A DNA stretch of 64,000 bases from Spirochaetaceae bacterium bin103 (GTDB lineage: Bacteria > Spirochaetota > Spirochaetia > SZUA-6 > Bin103). Under the pieces are notes generated by a model. That model had not been told where the DNA came from. It saw only the letters and a program-made list of their open reading frames with translations, and ran no database searches. The stretch covers positions 17,429 through 81,428 of the forward strand of contig MPNH01000016.1 in the NCBI GenBank assembly GCA_002238925.1. The letters are read 5' to 3'. Below, in pieces: positions 1 through 9,221 of the stretch. A program made the position numbers and the translations under genes. The first letter of the stretch is position 1; every line of letters starts with the position of its first letter.

Positions 1-237
1 GGTGATCTGCTTGCGCTTGTCGGGCGACACCACGTAAAGCGGCTTGAAGCCATGCTCGACGTCGATCCCGAGACGCGCCCACGGCTTGTCCTTGTACGCT
101 TTCGGGACATCGCCAGCGTTCTGCGGCAGGTCTCGGACGTGACCGATCGATGATTCGACCGTGTATTCGGAGCCCAGGTAGCGGGCGATGGTGTTCGCCT
201 TGGCGGGCGATTCGACGATGACTAGGGCCGCTGGCAC
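1..237 (-). CDS. topA: DNA topoisomerase I, N-terminal part (runs off the left edge)
   Basis: The 79 visible codons begin [17 protein letters not shown], the conserved start of the Toprim domain of type IA topoisomerases, which relax negatively supercoiled DNA. Glu9 in VIVES matches the catalytic/metal glutamate of the family. The later GHVRDLP and [17 protein letters not shown] segments also fit. The GTG at 237 is chosen because an in-frame TGA lies 14 codons upstream and because family members start only a few residues before LVIVESPAK; a TTG slightly upstream is the alternative. No Shine-Dalgarno precedes it, and a promoter -10 sits only 6 nt upstream, so the message may be leaderless. The rest of the gene lies outside the window. 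Confidence 0.93.
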   Translation of the reverse strand, partial: MPAALVIVESPAKANTIARYLGSEYTVESSIGHVRDLPQNAGDVPKAYKDKPWARLGIDVEHGFKPLYVVSPDKRKQIT

Positions 238-243
238 GGCAAG

Positions 244-274
244 AAAATACGACCCGCGCAACCCCGCGTGTCAA
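244..274 (-). promoter_or_regulatory. putative sigma-70 promoter of topA
   Basis: On the minus strand TTGACA (274-269) is followed after 19 nt by TATTTT (249-244). The -10 box ends 6 nt before the GTG of topA, so transcription would start at or near the start codon. The -35 box is perfect; the spacer is slightly long. Confidence 0.5.
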
Positions 275-326
275 TACGTGCCGCGCAAGTCGTACGCAAG
301 TGGTGCAATTGACCGTGCGCGTGCTG

Positions 327-2442
327 TCAGGAGTCGTCGTTGGACTGCCGGACGATGTCCAGGATCGCAGCTCCGTAGCGCTCCACCTTGGCCGGGCCGA
401 TGCCGTATGCCAACTCCAGCGCGCCGGGCGTGGCTGGCCGCAGCCGCGCGATGTCGCGCAGCGAGCGGTCGCTGGCAATCACGTAGGGCGGCACCTTCTG
501 GTTGCGCGCCTCGGCGAGCCGGAACGCGCGCAGCGCCTCGAACAGGTCCAGCCCGCGGGCGTCCAGTTCCACGCCGTCGGACGCGGGCGACGGTCCTGCC
601 GCGTGCGGCGGCATGCGCAGGCCGCCTTGAAACGAGGCGCCGGCGGCCACCTCGCCTTGCGCGGCGCGCCCACCGGCGGCTGCCCTGGCGTAGCGCAGCA
701 GCGGCGGCAGCAGCAGCCGCGCCGGGCGCCGCCCGTGCATTACCTCGCGGCCCACCGGCGTGATGGCGACCACCGGTCGGTCGCCGCCGGAGAAGTCGAC
801 CCAACCGGCGGTGACGCAGCGCCGCAGCAGGCGCAGCAGCCACTCCTCGGGGTGTTCGCCGAGGGCGCCGAAGGTGGGTGTCTGGTGCAGCCCGGCGCGC
901 TGCAGCCGCGGGTCGGCGGCGCCCTTGAGCAGCTTCACCGCCGCTGCCAGACCAAAGCGGGTATGCACGCGCGCCACCGCGGACAGCGCCTTGCGTACCA
1001 GCGTGGTGAGCTGCTGCTCGTCCTGCTCCGGCTCATCGGCCAGCCGCAGGCACACGTCGCAGCGCCCGCAGCCGGCCAGCGTCTCTTCCTCGTCGCCGAA
1101 GTAGCGCAGGATGGCGTCGTGCCGGCAGCTTCCGCCCTCGGCCCAGCGCATCAGCTCCAGGAACAGGTTCCACTTGTGGCGCACCAACTCGGCGTCCGCG
1201 GCGCCGCCGTTCGCATCGTTTTCAATCAGGCGGCGGCGCAGCGCCATGTCGCCGGGCGACACCAGCAGCAGGCACACCGCGGGATCGCCGTCGCGGCCGG
1301 CGCGCCCCGCCTCCTGGTAGTAGGCCTCCAGTGAGCCGGGCGGCGCCAGGTGGGCCACGCAGCGCACGTCGGCGCGGTCGATGCCCATGCCGAACGCGTT
1401 GGTGGCGACCACCACCTCCAGCTCGCCGGCCATGAAGGCGTTCTGCACCCGGTCGCGCTGCTCCCCGGCCATGCCGGCGTGGTACGCCTCTACCGCCCAA
1501 CCGCGCCGCGCCAGCCGTCCAGCCTCCTCCTCGGTGCCGCGCCGCGTGGGCGCGTACACGATGGCGGTGCCGGCCTCGGCGCCGGGCGCGCTCAAGGTCT
1601 CGACCAGCACCCCGTCCACCAGCCGGTCGCGCTCCCGCTTGGCCATTACCTCGGCGGCGCGCAGCGCCAGGTTGGGCCGCGCGAAGCCGTGGATGAGCTG
1701 CGGAGTGTCGGCGGCAAGGCCGAGCCGTTCCAGGATCTCGTCGCGCACAATCGGCGTGGCGGTGGCGGTGCAGGCCAGGACGCGGGCTTCGGGCAGCAGG
1801 CGCACCAGTCCGTCGAGCTGCAGGTAGTCGGGGCGGAAGTCGTGGCCCCAGGCACTGATGCAATGCGCCTCGTCTACCGCCACCAGCGGGCACGCCAGAC
1901 GGGCGAGCGCGGCGCGCAGCCAGTCGCTCGCCAGCCCCCCCGTCCCCCGCCCCCGGGGGGCCCGCCAGCGGGGCGGCCGCGGCCCCCAGCCAGCCGCCCC
2001 CCAGCCGCTCCGGCGCGACGTAGACCAGCTTGAACGCCCCGGCGGCCAGCGCGCGCACCCGCCGCCGCACCTCGTCCTGGGGCAGGGTGGCCGCCAGGTA
2101 GGTGGCCGGTACGCCGCGCTCCTGCAGCGCCGCCACCTGGTCGTGCATCAGGGCGATCAGCGGCGAGATCACGATCGTGGTGCCGGGCAGCAGCGCCGCC
2201 GGGAGCTGGTAGGTAAGGCTCTTGCCGCCGCCGGTGGGTGCCACCAGCAACAGGCGGCGGGTATCCAGCAGCGTCTCTATCGCTTCCCGCTGGCCGGGAC
2301 GAAACGTGCGCAGGCCGAGCCGCCGCAGCCCGCCATCCACGTCCAGGCCATGACCGGGCGCCGCCGGGTTGCCGATGCCTGCCGCGGCGTCGGCCGCGAA
2401 CATATCGGGGTGGTGCGGTTGATTCTCTTGCAGGGTACTCAT
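327..2442 (-). pseudogene. recQ: ATP-dependent DNA helicase RecQ, frame-disrupted
   Basis: RecQ is a 3'-5' DNA helicase of recombinational repair. The N-terminal frame (from ATG 2442) carries the RecQ motif 0 region LRTFRPGQREAI, Walker A APTGGGKS at about residues 68-75, SPLIALMHDQV and LVYVAPERL. It then loses homology at about 1960. The other frame, from about 1930 down to 327, carries AVDEAHCISAWGHDFRPDY, the helicase C-terminal half (FGMGIDRADVR, EAGRAGRDG), the zinc cysteines (CRHD, CGRCDVC) and a C-terminal HRDC domain. The break coincides with an imperfect duplication offset by 70 bp. Without it, APERL and AVDEAHC would be 17 residues apart, as in E. coli RecQ. Taken literally the gene is broken; it may be an assembly fault. 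A TTG at 2454 is an alternative start. Confidence 0.85.
1888..1995 (-). repeat. imperfect 38-bp direct duplication inside recQ (offset 70 bp)
   Basis: Copy A (1995-1958) and copy B (1925-1888), read on the minus strand, match at 30 of 38 positions without gaps. They encode GWLGAAAAPLAGP and DWLRAALARLACP. Between them lies a spacer rich in G and C homopolymers (about 1926-1957). The offset of 70 nt is 1 modulo 3 and shifts the recQ frame. Confidence 0.75.
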
Positions 2443-2483
2443 CTCCCATGACAACGGGCGGCCGGCGGTGGCGCTTTTTGGGC

Positions 2484-2513
2484 TCGACGCGGCAGCGGGT
2501 GGCGCATTACGAT
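2484..2513 (+). promoter_or_regulatory. putative promoter of the Gfo/Idh/MocA gene
   Basis: TCGACG (2484-2489), an 18-nt spacer and TACGAT (2508-2513) lie in the 77-bp gap between the divergent recQ and oxidoreductase genes. The -10 ends 6 nt before the ATG at 2520 and no Shine-Dalgarno is visible, so initiation may be leaderless. Confidence 0.4.
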
Positions 2514-2519
2514 GCGCGC

Positions 2520-3647
2520 ATGCCTCTCAACGTTGGCGTAGTAGGATACAACGGAATCGGCAAGCGGCACGCCGGGTGCCATCACGACGATGAACTGGCC
2601 ACCCTGGTGGCAGTGTGCGACATGGTCAGCGAGCGCGCGGAACCGGCCCGTGAGCAGTATGGAGCCTCGATCCACGGCAGCGTCGCCGACATGCTGGCGG
2701 CGCACCCGGAGCTGGACATCGTGGACGTGTGCACCGGCGGCGACGAGAACGGCGGCTGGCATTTCGAACCGGTCATGCAGGCGCTGGACGCCGGCAAGCA
2801 CGTGCTGGTGGAGAAGCCGCTGTCCAACGACCTGAACGAGGCGCGGCAGATGGTGGCGTTCGCGGCGCAGCGCGGCCTGTACCTGGGATGCAACCTGAAC
2901 CACTACTTCAGCGAGCCGGCGGACCGGGCCATGGAGATGATCCGCGACGGCAAGATCGGCGAACAGCTCTACTGCCTGATGCGGATGGGTTTCCAGGGCG
3001 GCGAGTACACCTACTCGGGGCCCGACAACAGCCCCAACGGGCGCGGCTTTCCCTACTTCCACGTCAAGGCGTTCCTGTCGCACCCATTGGCCATCATGCG
3101 CCACTTCTGCGGCGACATCACCCACGTGCAGGCGTTCATGAACCGCCCCGCGTTCCGGCGCGCTGCGAACGACACGATGGTTTCGGTGAACAGCATCCAC
3201 GTGCGCTTCGCCTCCGACGCGGTCGGTTACCTGTTCAGCCAGCGCGGCGACGCGCGCATGGGCTACGGCGGCTGGTGGAGCTTCGAACTCGGCGGCACGC
3301 GCGGTTCGTTCGCGATCGAGAACTGCGTGGAGAAGCTGATCCACTTCCCGTCGCCGGGCGCGGAGGGAGCGGCCGATCCGGCCTCCATCAGCCTGGGCAG
3401 CGCGCCCGAGCCGACGGTGCTGAATACCGGCGTCACCGACTTCGGCGCCACCTTCCCGCGGCGCATTCACGCGTTCCTGGAGGACGTCACCGGCGGCGTG
3501 CCGGCCAGCCAACTGCGCGCCTCCGGACGCGACGCCCTGGCCACCCTGGAGTACACCTTCGCCGCCATCGAGTCGTTCGAAACCGGCGGCGAACTGGTGC
3601 GCCCGGAGACCCTGCCAGCCGCGTCGCGCGACCCGCGGAAGCAGTAG
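2520..3647 (+). CDS. Gfo/Idh/MocA family oxidoreductase
   Basis: This 375-residue protein starts MPLNVGVVGYNGIGKRH, a Rossmann NAD(P)-binding loop. The family's EKP lysine motif (VLVEKPLS) is at residues 98-100, followed by an alpha/beta C-terminal domain in which HVKAFLSHPLAIMRHF provides the usual histidine-rich active-site helix. The family oxidises or reduces sugars, inositols and related polyols with a nicotinamide cofactor; the substrate is not readable here. The gene is divergent from recQ and the ATG at 2520 gives the family-typical N-terminus. Longer upstream readings only overlap recQ antisense. Confidence 0.88.
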   Translation: MPLNVGVVGYNGIGKRHAGCHHDDELATLVAVCDMVSERAEPAREQYGASIHGSVADMLAAHPELDIVDVCTGGDENGGWHFEPVMQALDAGKHVLVEKPLSNDLNEARQMVAFAAQRGLYLGCNLNHYFSEPADRAMEMIRDGKIGEQLYCLMRMGFQGGEYTYSGPDNSPNGRGFPYFHVKAFLSHPLAIMRHFCGDITHVQAFMNRPAFRRAANDTMVSVNSIHVRFASDAVGYLFSQRGDARMGYGGWWSFELGGTRGSFAIENCVEKLIHFPSPGAEGAADPASISLGSAPEPTVLNTGVTDFGATFPRRIHAFLEDVTGGVPASQLRASGRDALATLEYTFAAIESFETGGELVRPETLPAASRDPRKQ

Positions 3648-3983
3648 CGCGTCGGGCTTACAACCGGCACCAGTCGAACAGCACGCCGAGAGGCGCCGCA
3701 TCAGGTGCTGCCGGTCCGCTTAGCCGCGGGCAGCCAACGAGGCAGTTCCGGCGCCGGCGACGTTATGCTCCCGCGCTACTCCCTCATGCGGCTGGGTCGG
3801 CGCTCTACCGTGATGATGTAACCATACTCTCAGCACCGTGACACAGCCGCATCACTTGAAATTGTACATAATGCCACAATAGATACTGGACGTACCGTCA
3901 CTTGCGGTGTAGCGTCCGCGGCATGAACTGGGCCAACCGTACAGGATTCACTGGCGTCATAGCCGCTTGACGGGCTGCCGATC
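3648..3983. other. 336-bp gap: dehydrogenase remnant plus AT-richer leader
   Basis: The left part holds the reverse-strand dehydrogenase remnant described separately. The right part (about 3820-3980) is less GC-rich than its surroundings and probably contains the promoter of the HNH lipoprotein gene. No complete gene or clear terminator was recognised. Confidence 0.5.
3658..3717 (-). pseudogene. remnant of a zinc-type dehydrogenase C-terminus
   Basis: Read on the minus strand, the last codons before TAA (3660-3658) encode APLGVLFDWCRL. The intact dehydrogenase at 4705-5703 ends ASLGVLFDWALL, also directly before its stop codon. Only about a dozen to twenty codons are recognisable and no start exists, so this looks like the tail of a lost paralogue on the opposite strand. 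Confidence 0.45.
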
Positions 3984-4553
3984 ATGAAAGCTCCCCTCCT
4001 CCGAGCTGGCGCGGTGTTGGTCGTAGTTGTCCTTGCGACATCCGGTTGTGAGATGGAGACCGACAACAGCGAGACATGGCGTGGTCTGCAGATGGCATCC
4101 GAGGACCGCTGTTCGGCGTACGACCGGGACGACTACCCATACCCCCAAAGCGTTGAGCCGCTGATCGCAGCGCGGCTTGGCGGCTGGTGGTCGCCCTACG
4201 ACGGCACGGTGTTCGAGAACCGGAGTCAGTCAGACATCGAACACATCGTCGCAGTAAGCGAGGCCCACGATAGCGGTGCCTGCCGGTGGGGTTCCCGGCG
4301 CCGGAGTGAATTCGCGCGGGATCTCGACAACCTGACGCTCGCCACGCCACGGCTCAATCGCTTCGAAAAGCGCGCGCACGATGCCGCCGACTGGTTGCCC
4401 GAGCACAACCGGTGCTGGTTTGCGGGGCGCGTGCTGGCCGTCCGGCGGGAGTATGACTTGACCATAGACAGGCGTGAGGCAGCGGCGCTGGACCGTGTGT
4501 TGGCCGGTTGTACCGCTGCCCAGATTGCGATGCCTATTCGTCCAGACCCGTAG
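3984..4553 (+). CDS. HNH-endonuclease-like lipoprotein (DUF1524/GmrSD C-terminal-like fold)
   Basis: The 189-residue product begins with a lysine, a hydrophobic run (about residues 8-19) and a relaxed lipobox ending SGC at residue 22, so it is probably an exported lipoprotein. The rest resembles small secreted HNH nucleases: DIEHIV (84-89) supplies the metal-binding histidine, LDNLTLA (114-120) and RLNRFEKR (123-130) supply the conserved asparagines, and AADWLPEHNRCW follows. The role would be extracellular nucleic-acid cleavage, or a nuclease relative with another function. It stands alone between an AT-richer gap and the dehydrogenase gene. Fold call fairly sure, activity inferred. Confidence 0.75.
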   Translation: MKAPLLRAGAVLVVVVLATSGCEMETDNSETWRGLQMASEDRCSAYDRDDYPYPQSVEPLIAARLGGWWSPYDGTVFENRSQSDIEHIVAVSEAHDSGACRWGSRRRSEFARDLDNLTLATPRLNRFEKRAHDAADWLPEHNRCWFAGRVLAVRREYDLTIDRREAAALDRVLAGCTAAQIAMPIRPDP

Positions 4554-4704
4554 CGCGGCGAGTGGTTGGCCGGCGCCGGCGACGCCGGGCAAGAGGGCCG
4601 AATGACAGCACAATTGTGGGTATCAGGATCATGAGTGCGTCTGCTAACCTGATCCCGCGAGCGCTCCGGCCGTTCGGGCCGGGCAAGCGTGGGAGGTTTC
4701 GAGC

Positions 4705-5703
4705 GTGACGTCGATCAACATCGTGTTTACCGGCAAGCAGCAGGCAGAGTTGCGCAACGAGCCGGTTCCGGATTTGCCGCTGGACGGCGTGGCTGTGCGC
4801 ACGCGTGTCAGCCTGATCAGCTCTGGTACCGAAACCATCTGCTACCGAGGCGAGTCTGATCCGGGGTCACACTGGCACAACTGGGTGCGCTACCCCTTCT
4901 ACCCCGGTTACAGCAACGTCGGAGAGATAGCACAGACCGGCAGCAAGGTAACCGGATTCGCGCCCGGCGACCGCGTATTCACCACCTCCAGCCACCACCA
5001 AATCGCCGTGGCAAGCGGCGTACCGGTACCGATTCCGGACGCGGTGTCGGACGAATCGGCGGCGTGGTCGAAGCTCGCGACTATCGCCCAGACCGGGGTG
5101 CGCCGCGCCCAGCTCGCCATGGGCGCTACAGTGGTGATCATTGGCCTCGGACCGCTCGGCCAGCTCCTGAATCAGTATGCGCAGGTGATGGGCGCGGAGA
5201 GGGTGATCGCGATCGACCCCTTGGCGAGCCGCCTGCGGGTGGCCATCGACCACGGCGCCACGCACCAGTTCGCCGGGAGCGCTGGCGATGCCTTGCCATT
5301 CGTGGAAGAACTCACCGATGGCCTCCGGGCGGACGTGGTGTTCGACGCCACCGGGCATCCCCCCGTGCTGCCGTTGGCGCTGCCGCTGGCCAAGCAGTTC
5401 GGCCTGGTGATGCTGATCGGCGATGCTCCCAACCCCAGCCAGCAGGTGCTGACCAGCGATGTCATCACCCGCCAGATCTCGATTCGCGGTACGCACAACG
5501 AAAATCTGCCCGGCGACCAAGCGTACTGGTCGCCGGCACGCCAGGTGGAGCTGTTCTACACCTACCTCATGCGCGGCCAGATACGGGTCGACGACCTGAT
5601 CACGTCCCGCTACGCCCCGGCGGATGCGCCGCAGGTGTACGCGCGGTTGCTGCGCGACCGAGGCGCCTCGCTCGGTGTGCTGTTCGACTGGGCGCTGTTG
5701 TAA
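4705..5703 (+). CDS. zinc-binding alcohol dehydrogenase family protein (MDR superfamily)
   Basis: The 332-residue medium-chain dehydrogenase has the N-terminal GroES-like fold (LISSGTET, GYSNVGEI, PGDRVF) and a Rossmann cofactor domain with IGLGPLGQLLNQYA at about residues 149-162. The GTG start at 4705 is preceded by GGGAGG about 10 nt upstream. The usual catalytic-zinc cysteine is not evident near residue 40 (SSGTET instead), which is common in sugar- or polyol-oxidising members. It likely works on a sugar derivative alongside the nearby Gfo/Idh/MocA enzyme (inference). A remnant of a close paralogue's tail lies at 3658-3717. Confidence 0.85.
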   Translation: MTSINIVFTGKQQAELRNEPVPDLPLDGVAVRTRVSLISSGTETICYRGESDPGSHWHNWVRYPFYPGYSNVGEIAQTGSKVTGFAPGDRVFTTSSHHQIAVASGVPVPIPDAVSDESAAWSKLATIAQTGVRRAQLAMGATVVIIGLGPLGQLLNQYAQVMGAERVIAIDPLASRLRVAIDHGATHQFAGSAGDALPFVEELTDGLRADVVFDATGHPPVLPLALPLAKQFGLVMLIGDAPNPSQQVLTSDVITRQISIRGTHNENLPGDQAYWSPARQVELFYTYLMRGQIRVDDLITSRYAPADAPQVYARLLRDRGASLGVLFDWALL

Positions 5704-5727
5704 CGACTTCCCTCTGATGTGGATGCG

Positions 5728-5814
5728 TCAGCATGGCGCGGAGTCGTCGTACTCCGGAGCGCGTTCACGGTAATACGCCACCTGCTCCCTGATCCGGGAG
5801 TTGTTGTTGGCCAT
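5728..5814 (-). pseudogene. 28-residue N-terminal stub of a SAM-dependent methyltransferase
   Basis: The ATG at 5814-5812 overlaps the TGA of the upstream ATPase (TGATG). The short reading frame encodes EQVAYYRERAPEYDD, the typical start of small class I methyltransferases, then stops after SAPC. The converging dehydrogenase gene ends 24 bp beyond. The rest of the methyltransferase is missing, so this is a truncated gene whose translational coupling survived. Confidence 0.6.
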
Positions 5815-7565
5815 CAGTCGACCGCCGGGCGCGCCACGCGCAGGCTGCGCAGCCGGTTGAGCGCCGCGGCTACCTCGAAGCCGCGCGGGCGCGCCCGGTC
5901 GCCGAAGCCGGGTGCGGCCAGCGCGTCGAGGCCGTGCTCCCGCAGGTCGGCATCGAGGGCGGCAAGAATCCGAGGCAGATCGCGGCGGCCGTCGCACAGG
6001 CCGCGGGTCAGACCCAGCAGCAGGTCGCCGATCATCCGGCACTGCGCGGCGTCGACGAGCTGGTACAACAGGCTCACGTCTATCTCCTCGGGTCCGAATT
6101 CGATGGCGCGGGTCCTGACCGCCCGCACCCGCTCCGGGCGCCGTCCGCGGCGCGGGTCCAGGCTGTCCGGTAGCGGGATGCGCGGCGGGGCGTGCGGCCA
6201 GCGGCCGGGCGCCCGCGGCGCCGCGTCGCCGAGCGGGTGCGCGTTGGCGATTTCCCGCGCCTGTGCGGTCACGTCGCGCGGCTGGTAGGCGTCCATCCGG
6301 ATTACGCAGTCGGCCACGTCGAGGTAGTCGCCGGCGCCGCCGACCACCAGCACCGACGACACGCCGCGCTCCTGCCAGAGCTGTCGTACCCGGTCGATGA
6401 ACGGCGTAATCGGTTCGTCGGTGCCGGGTACCAGGCGGCGCATGCGCGCGTCGCGGATCATGAAGTTGGTGGCCGCGGTGTCCTCGTCGATCAACAGTCC
6501 GGTGGCCCCCGCCTCCAGCGCCTCCACGATGGCGGCGGCCTGGGAGGTGCTGCCGGAGGCGTCGTCGGTGTCGAAGCAGCCGGTGTCGCGGCCAAGCGGC
6601 AGCGCGCCGATGAACGGCGTCAGGCACGCCCCGCGCACGGAGCGGCCATCCTCGGCACGCACGCTCACGAGGCTGTGCGCCGAAACGCAGCGCTCCCGCC
6701 CGTCACCCGGCGAATGGTCGTACACGCCGAGCGCGATGGCCTGCAACAGCGTCGACTTGCCGTGATAGCCGCCGCCGGCGACCAGCGTCACCCCGGTGCG
6801 GATTCCCAGACCGCGCACCGTGCCCGCGTGCGGCGCCGCCAACTCAACCGCCGGCGGGTCCGGCGCCGCCAGCGGCAGCGCCGCGCCGAGCGGGCGCGGG
6901 TCGGCGCCGCTGCGGCGCGGCAGGATGCTGCCGTCGGCCAGGAACGCAACCAGTCCATGTTCGCCGAGCTGTGCGCGCAGGGCGACCTGGTCCTCGACAA
7001 CCTGCACGTGGGTGCGCAGCACGTCGAAGTCGAGGCGCTCGGCCACGTGCCGCAGGGCGCCGTCGAGTCGCCGGGTCAACAATTCGCTGGCGGCGCGGCC
7101 GAGGATGCGCCTTCCCGCCGCCGGCAGCCCGGCGCTCAGGCGCACCCGCACGGCCCCGTCGGCGCCGACCACGACGCCGGTACGCTCCAGCACTTCCTGA
7201 CCGGCGGCGGCAATTTCCAGCATGCCGCTACGGCCGCTGCCGGCACCGCCCGCGGCGGCGGCCAGCGCCGGACGCATGGCCCGTTGCAGGAAGTCGGCGC
7301 ACGCGCGTCGCGCGTCGGCCCCGTCCCGCGCCCACGCCGGCAGCCGCAGCAGGCCGGCCGGCAGGTCTACCCGCAGCCGGCTTGGCGCGGCGAACGGATC
7401 GCCCTGGATGTGCTCGAAGGTGAGCGCGCCGCTGTCGAGCGCGTAGCGGCGCCCGCGCAGATCGCGGTAGTGGCCATACTGGCGGCCGTCGATGCGGTGC
7501 AGGTCGGGTGCGAGATCGCCACTCACGCGGGTGAACCCGAGTGACCGTGTGAATGCCTGAGGCAT
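5814..7565 (-). CDS. predicted ATPase of the ABC class (PF09818-type)
   Basis: The product (about 583 residues from ATG 7565) matches the stand-alone ABC-class ATPases of COG3044/PF09818. Features are the N-terminal HRIDGRQYGHYRDL region, HIQGDPFAAPSR, a P-loop GGGYHGKST, a conserved FIGALP and DTGCFDTDDASGSTSQAA stretch, and LLIDEDTAATNFMIRD as the Walker B-like region. The biological role of the family is unknown. The start is uncertain: TTG 7580, ATG 7565 and GTG 7527 are all in frame and none has a clear Shine-Dalgarno; homology begins close to 7527. Its stop overlaps the start of the methyltransferase stub. Confidence 0.85.
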   Translation of the reverse strand: MPQAFTRSLGFTRVSGDLAPDLHRIDGRQYGHYRDLRGRRYALDSGALTFEHIQGDPFAAPSRLRVDLPAGLLRLPAWARDGADARRACADFLQRAMRPALAAAAGGAGSGRSGMLEIAAAGQEVLERTGVVVGADGAVRVRLSAGLPAAGRRILGRAASELLTRRLDGALRHVAERLDFDVLRTHVQVVEDQVALRAQLGEHGLVAFLADGSILPRRSGADPRPLGAALPLAAPDPPAVELAAPHAGTVRGLGIRTGVTLVAGGGYHGKSTLLQAIALGVYDHSPGDGRERCVSAHSLVSVRAEDGRSVRGACLTPFIGALPLGRDTGCFDTDDASGSTSQAAAIVEALEAGATGLLIDEDTAATNFMIRDARMRRLVPGTDEPITPFIDRVRQLWQERGVSSVLVVGGAGDYLDVADCVIRMDAYQPRDVTAQAREIANAHPLGDAAPRAPGRWPHAPPRIPLPDSLDPRRGRRPERVRAVRTRAIEFGPEEIDVSLLYQLVDAAQCRMIGDLLLGLTRGLCDGRRDLPRILAALDADLREHGLDALAAPGFGDRARPRGFEVAAALNRLRSLRVARPAVD

Positions 7566-7752
7566 GGATGCCTGACGCAAAGCTGGCTGGCGGGTAGCAT
7601 GGCAGCGACCGGCCCAGGGTACCCGTGGCGCGTCCGAGAGTCCAACCGCGGCGGAGTGCGGCAGCGCGGCGGCGGACCACCGTGGGCCGGCAGCACGCCG
7701 GGACGCAACACGGCAGCGGGACAGCCACGGCCGCTGCGCGATTTGGAGGACA

Positions 7753-8547
7753 ATGAACGACGGTGTTCAGGGATCGGCGCCCGATCGGCGCGCTCCGTCG
7801 GGCACGCACGTAAGGCGAACGGCGGCGGTTCTGTGGTTGGTGCTTGCAGCGGCCACGCCCGGGTCGTTGCACGCCGACGAGGTGCGGGTTGCGGCGGCGG
7901 CAAACTTTGCGTTCGCAGCGCGGGAGATCGGCGAGCTGTTCGAAGAGGCAAGCGGCCATGAGGCGCTGCTGAGCTTCGGCTCGAGCGGACAACTGTATGC
8001 GCAGATCGCGCAGGGCGCGCCGTTCGACGTGTTTCTTGCCGCCGACCGGAGCTATCCGCGGCGCGCGGTGCGGGACGGCCTGGCGGTGGCGGACAGCGCG
8101 TTTACCTACGCCACGGGGCGGCTGGTGCTGTTCAGCGCCGATCCGGACCTGGTCGACGGGCGCGCGGGCCTGGAGGAGCGGGAGTTCCGGCGGTTGGCGA
8201 TCGCCAACCCCGAGTTGGCGCCGTACGGTGCGGCGGCGGTCGAGGTGCTGGAAGCCCTCGGCCTTGCGAACCGTCTGCAGGCGCGGCTGGTGCGCGGCAA
8301 CAACGTGGCGCAGACCTACCAGTTCGTGGTAACCGGCAACGCCGAGTTGGGCTTCGTGGCCCTGGCGCAGGTGATCGGCCACCAGCGCGGCTCGCGCTGG
8401 ATCGTGCCGAGCGAACTGCATTCTCCGATTGCGCAGGACGCGGTGCTGCTGCGGCGCGGCGCCAGCCGCGAGGCCGCGTCCGCGTTCCTGGCGTTCTTGC
8501 GTTCGGACGCGGCTGCCGCGGTGCTGGTACGGTACGGGTACGAATGA
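7753..8547 (+). CDS. modA: molybdate ABC transporter, periplasmic binding protein
   Basis: The 264-residue precursor has a twin-arginine-containing n-region, a hydrophobic signal sequence (about residues 23-36) and a mature part beginning [19 protein letters not shown], the ModA hallmark. [26 protein letters not shown] contributes the serines that bind the oxyanion. It delivers molybdate (or tungstate) to ModBC for molybdenum-cofactor enzymes. GGAGG lies 6 nt before the ATG. Its stop overlaps the modB start by 4 bp. No molybdenum-cofactor riboswitch or ModE-like operator was recognised upstream. Confidence 0.95.
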   Translation: MNDGVQGSAPDRRAPSGTHVRRTAAVLWLVLAAATPGSLHADEVRVAAAANFAFAAREIGELFEEASGHEALLSFGSSGQLYAQIAQGAPFDVFLAADRSYPRRAVRDGLAVADSAFTYATGRLVLFSADPDLVDGRAGLEEREFRRLAIANPELAPYGAAAVEVLEALGLANRLQARLVRGNNVAQTYQFVVTGNAELGFVALAQVIGHQRGSRWIVPSELHSPIAQDAVLLRRGASREAASAFLAFLRSDAAAAVLVRYGYE

Positions 8548-9221
8548 GCGCCGCCCTGTGGCCGCCGATCCTGCTGACCCTGCAGCTCGCGTCGGTTACC
8601 ACCGTGATTCTGCTCGCGGTGGGTACGCCGATTGCCTGGTGGCTGGCGCGCTCGCCGCACCGGTGGAAGGAGGCGGTCGCCGCCGTGGTGGCGCTGCCGC
8701 TGGTGCTGCCGCCGACGGTGCTCGGCTTCTACCTGCTGATAGCCCTCGGCCCGAGCGGCCCTGGCGGCTGGCTCGCGGGCCTGTTTGGCGGACGCTCGCT
8801 GGCGTTCACCTTTACCGGCCTGGTGATCGGCTCGGTGTGCTACTCGATGCCGTTCGTGGTACAGCCGATCCGCGACGCCTTCGAGGCGGTCGGCGATCGC
8901 CCGTTCGACGTTGCCGCAACGCTGCGCGCGTCGCCGTGGGACCGGTTCTGGAGTGTGGCGGTGCCGTTGGCGCGGCCCGGCTTTGTCAGCGGCGCGGTAC
9001 TGGGGTTCGCCCACACGGTGGGTGAGTTCGGCGTGGTGCTGATGATCGGCGGCAACATTCCCAGCCGCACGCGCGTGCTGTCGGTGGCGGTGTACGAGTT
9101 CGTCGAGACGCTGCAGTGGCGGGAGGCGCACCTGCTCGCCGGCGGCATGCTGCTGTTCGCGTTCCTGGTGATCCTGGCGATGCGGCTGCTGGAGCGGCGC
9201 AGCGTGCGGTGGCGTCCGTGA
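8544..9221 (+). CDS. modB: molybdate ABC transporter, permease
   Basis: The 225-residue inner-membrane protein has about five hydrophobic segments and the ModB sequence [15 protein letters not shown]. The cytoplasmic coupling loop [23 protein letters not shown] docks onto ModC, and [17 protein letters not shown] follows. The ATG overlaps the modA stop (ATGA), so the three mod genes are translationally coupled. Confidence 0.95.
   Translation: MSAALWPPILLTLQLASVTTVILLAVGTPIAWWLARSPHRWKEAVAAVVALPLVLPPTVLGFYLLIALGPSGPGGWLAGLFGGRSLAFTFTGLVIGSVCYSMPFVVQPIRDAFEAVGDRPFDVAATLRASPWDRFWSVAVPLARPGFVSGAVLGFAHTVGEFGVVLMIGGNIPSRTRVLSVAVYEFVETLQWREAHLLAGGMLLFAFLVILAMRLLERRSVRWRP

Noticed and set aside
271..1334. 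Long open frames on both strands across recQ
   Set aside because: They are shadows caused by high GC content; their translations are Arg/Ala/Pro-rich with no family motifs, while the recQ frames carry clear helicase motifs.
7566..7752. Molybdenum-cofactor riboswitch or ModE site before modA
   Set aside because: No convincing conserved core or palindrome was found in this 187-bp gap.
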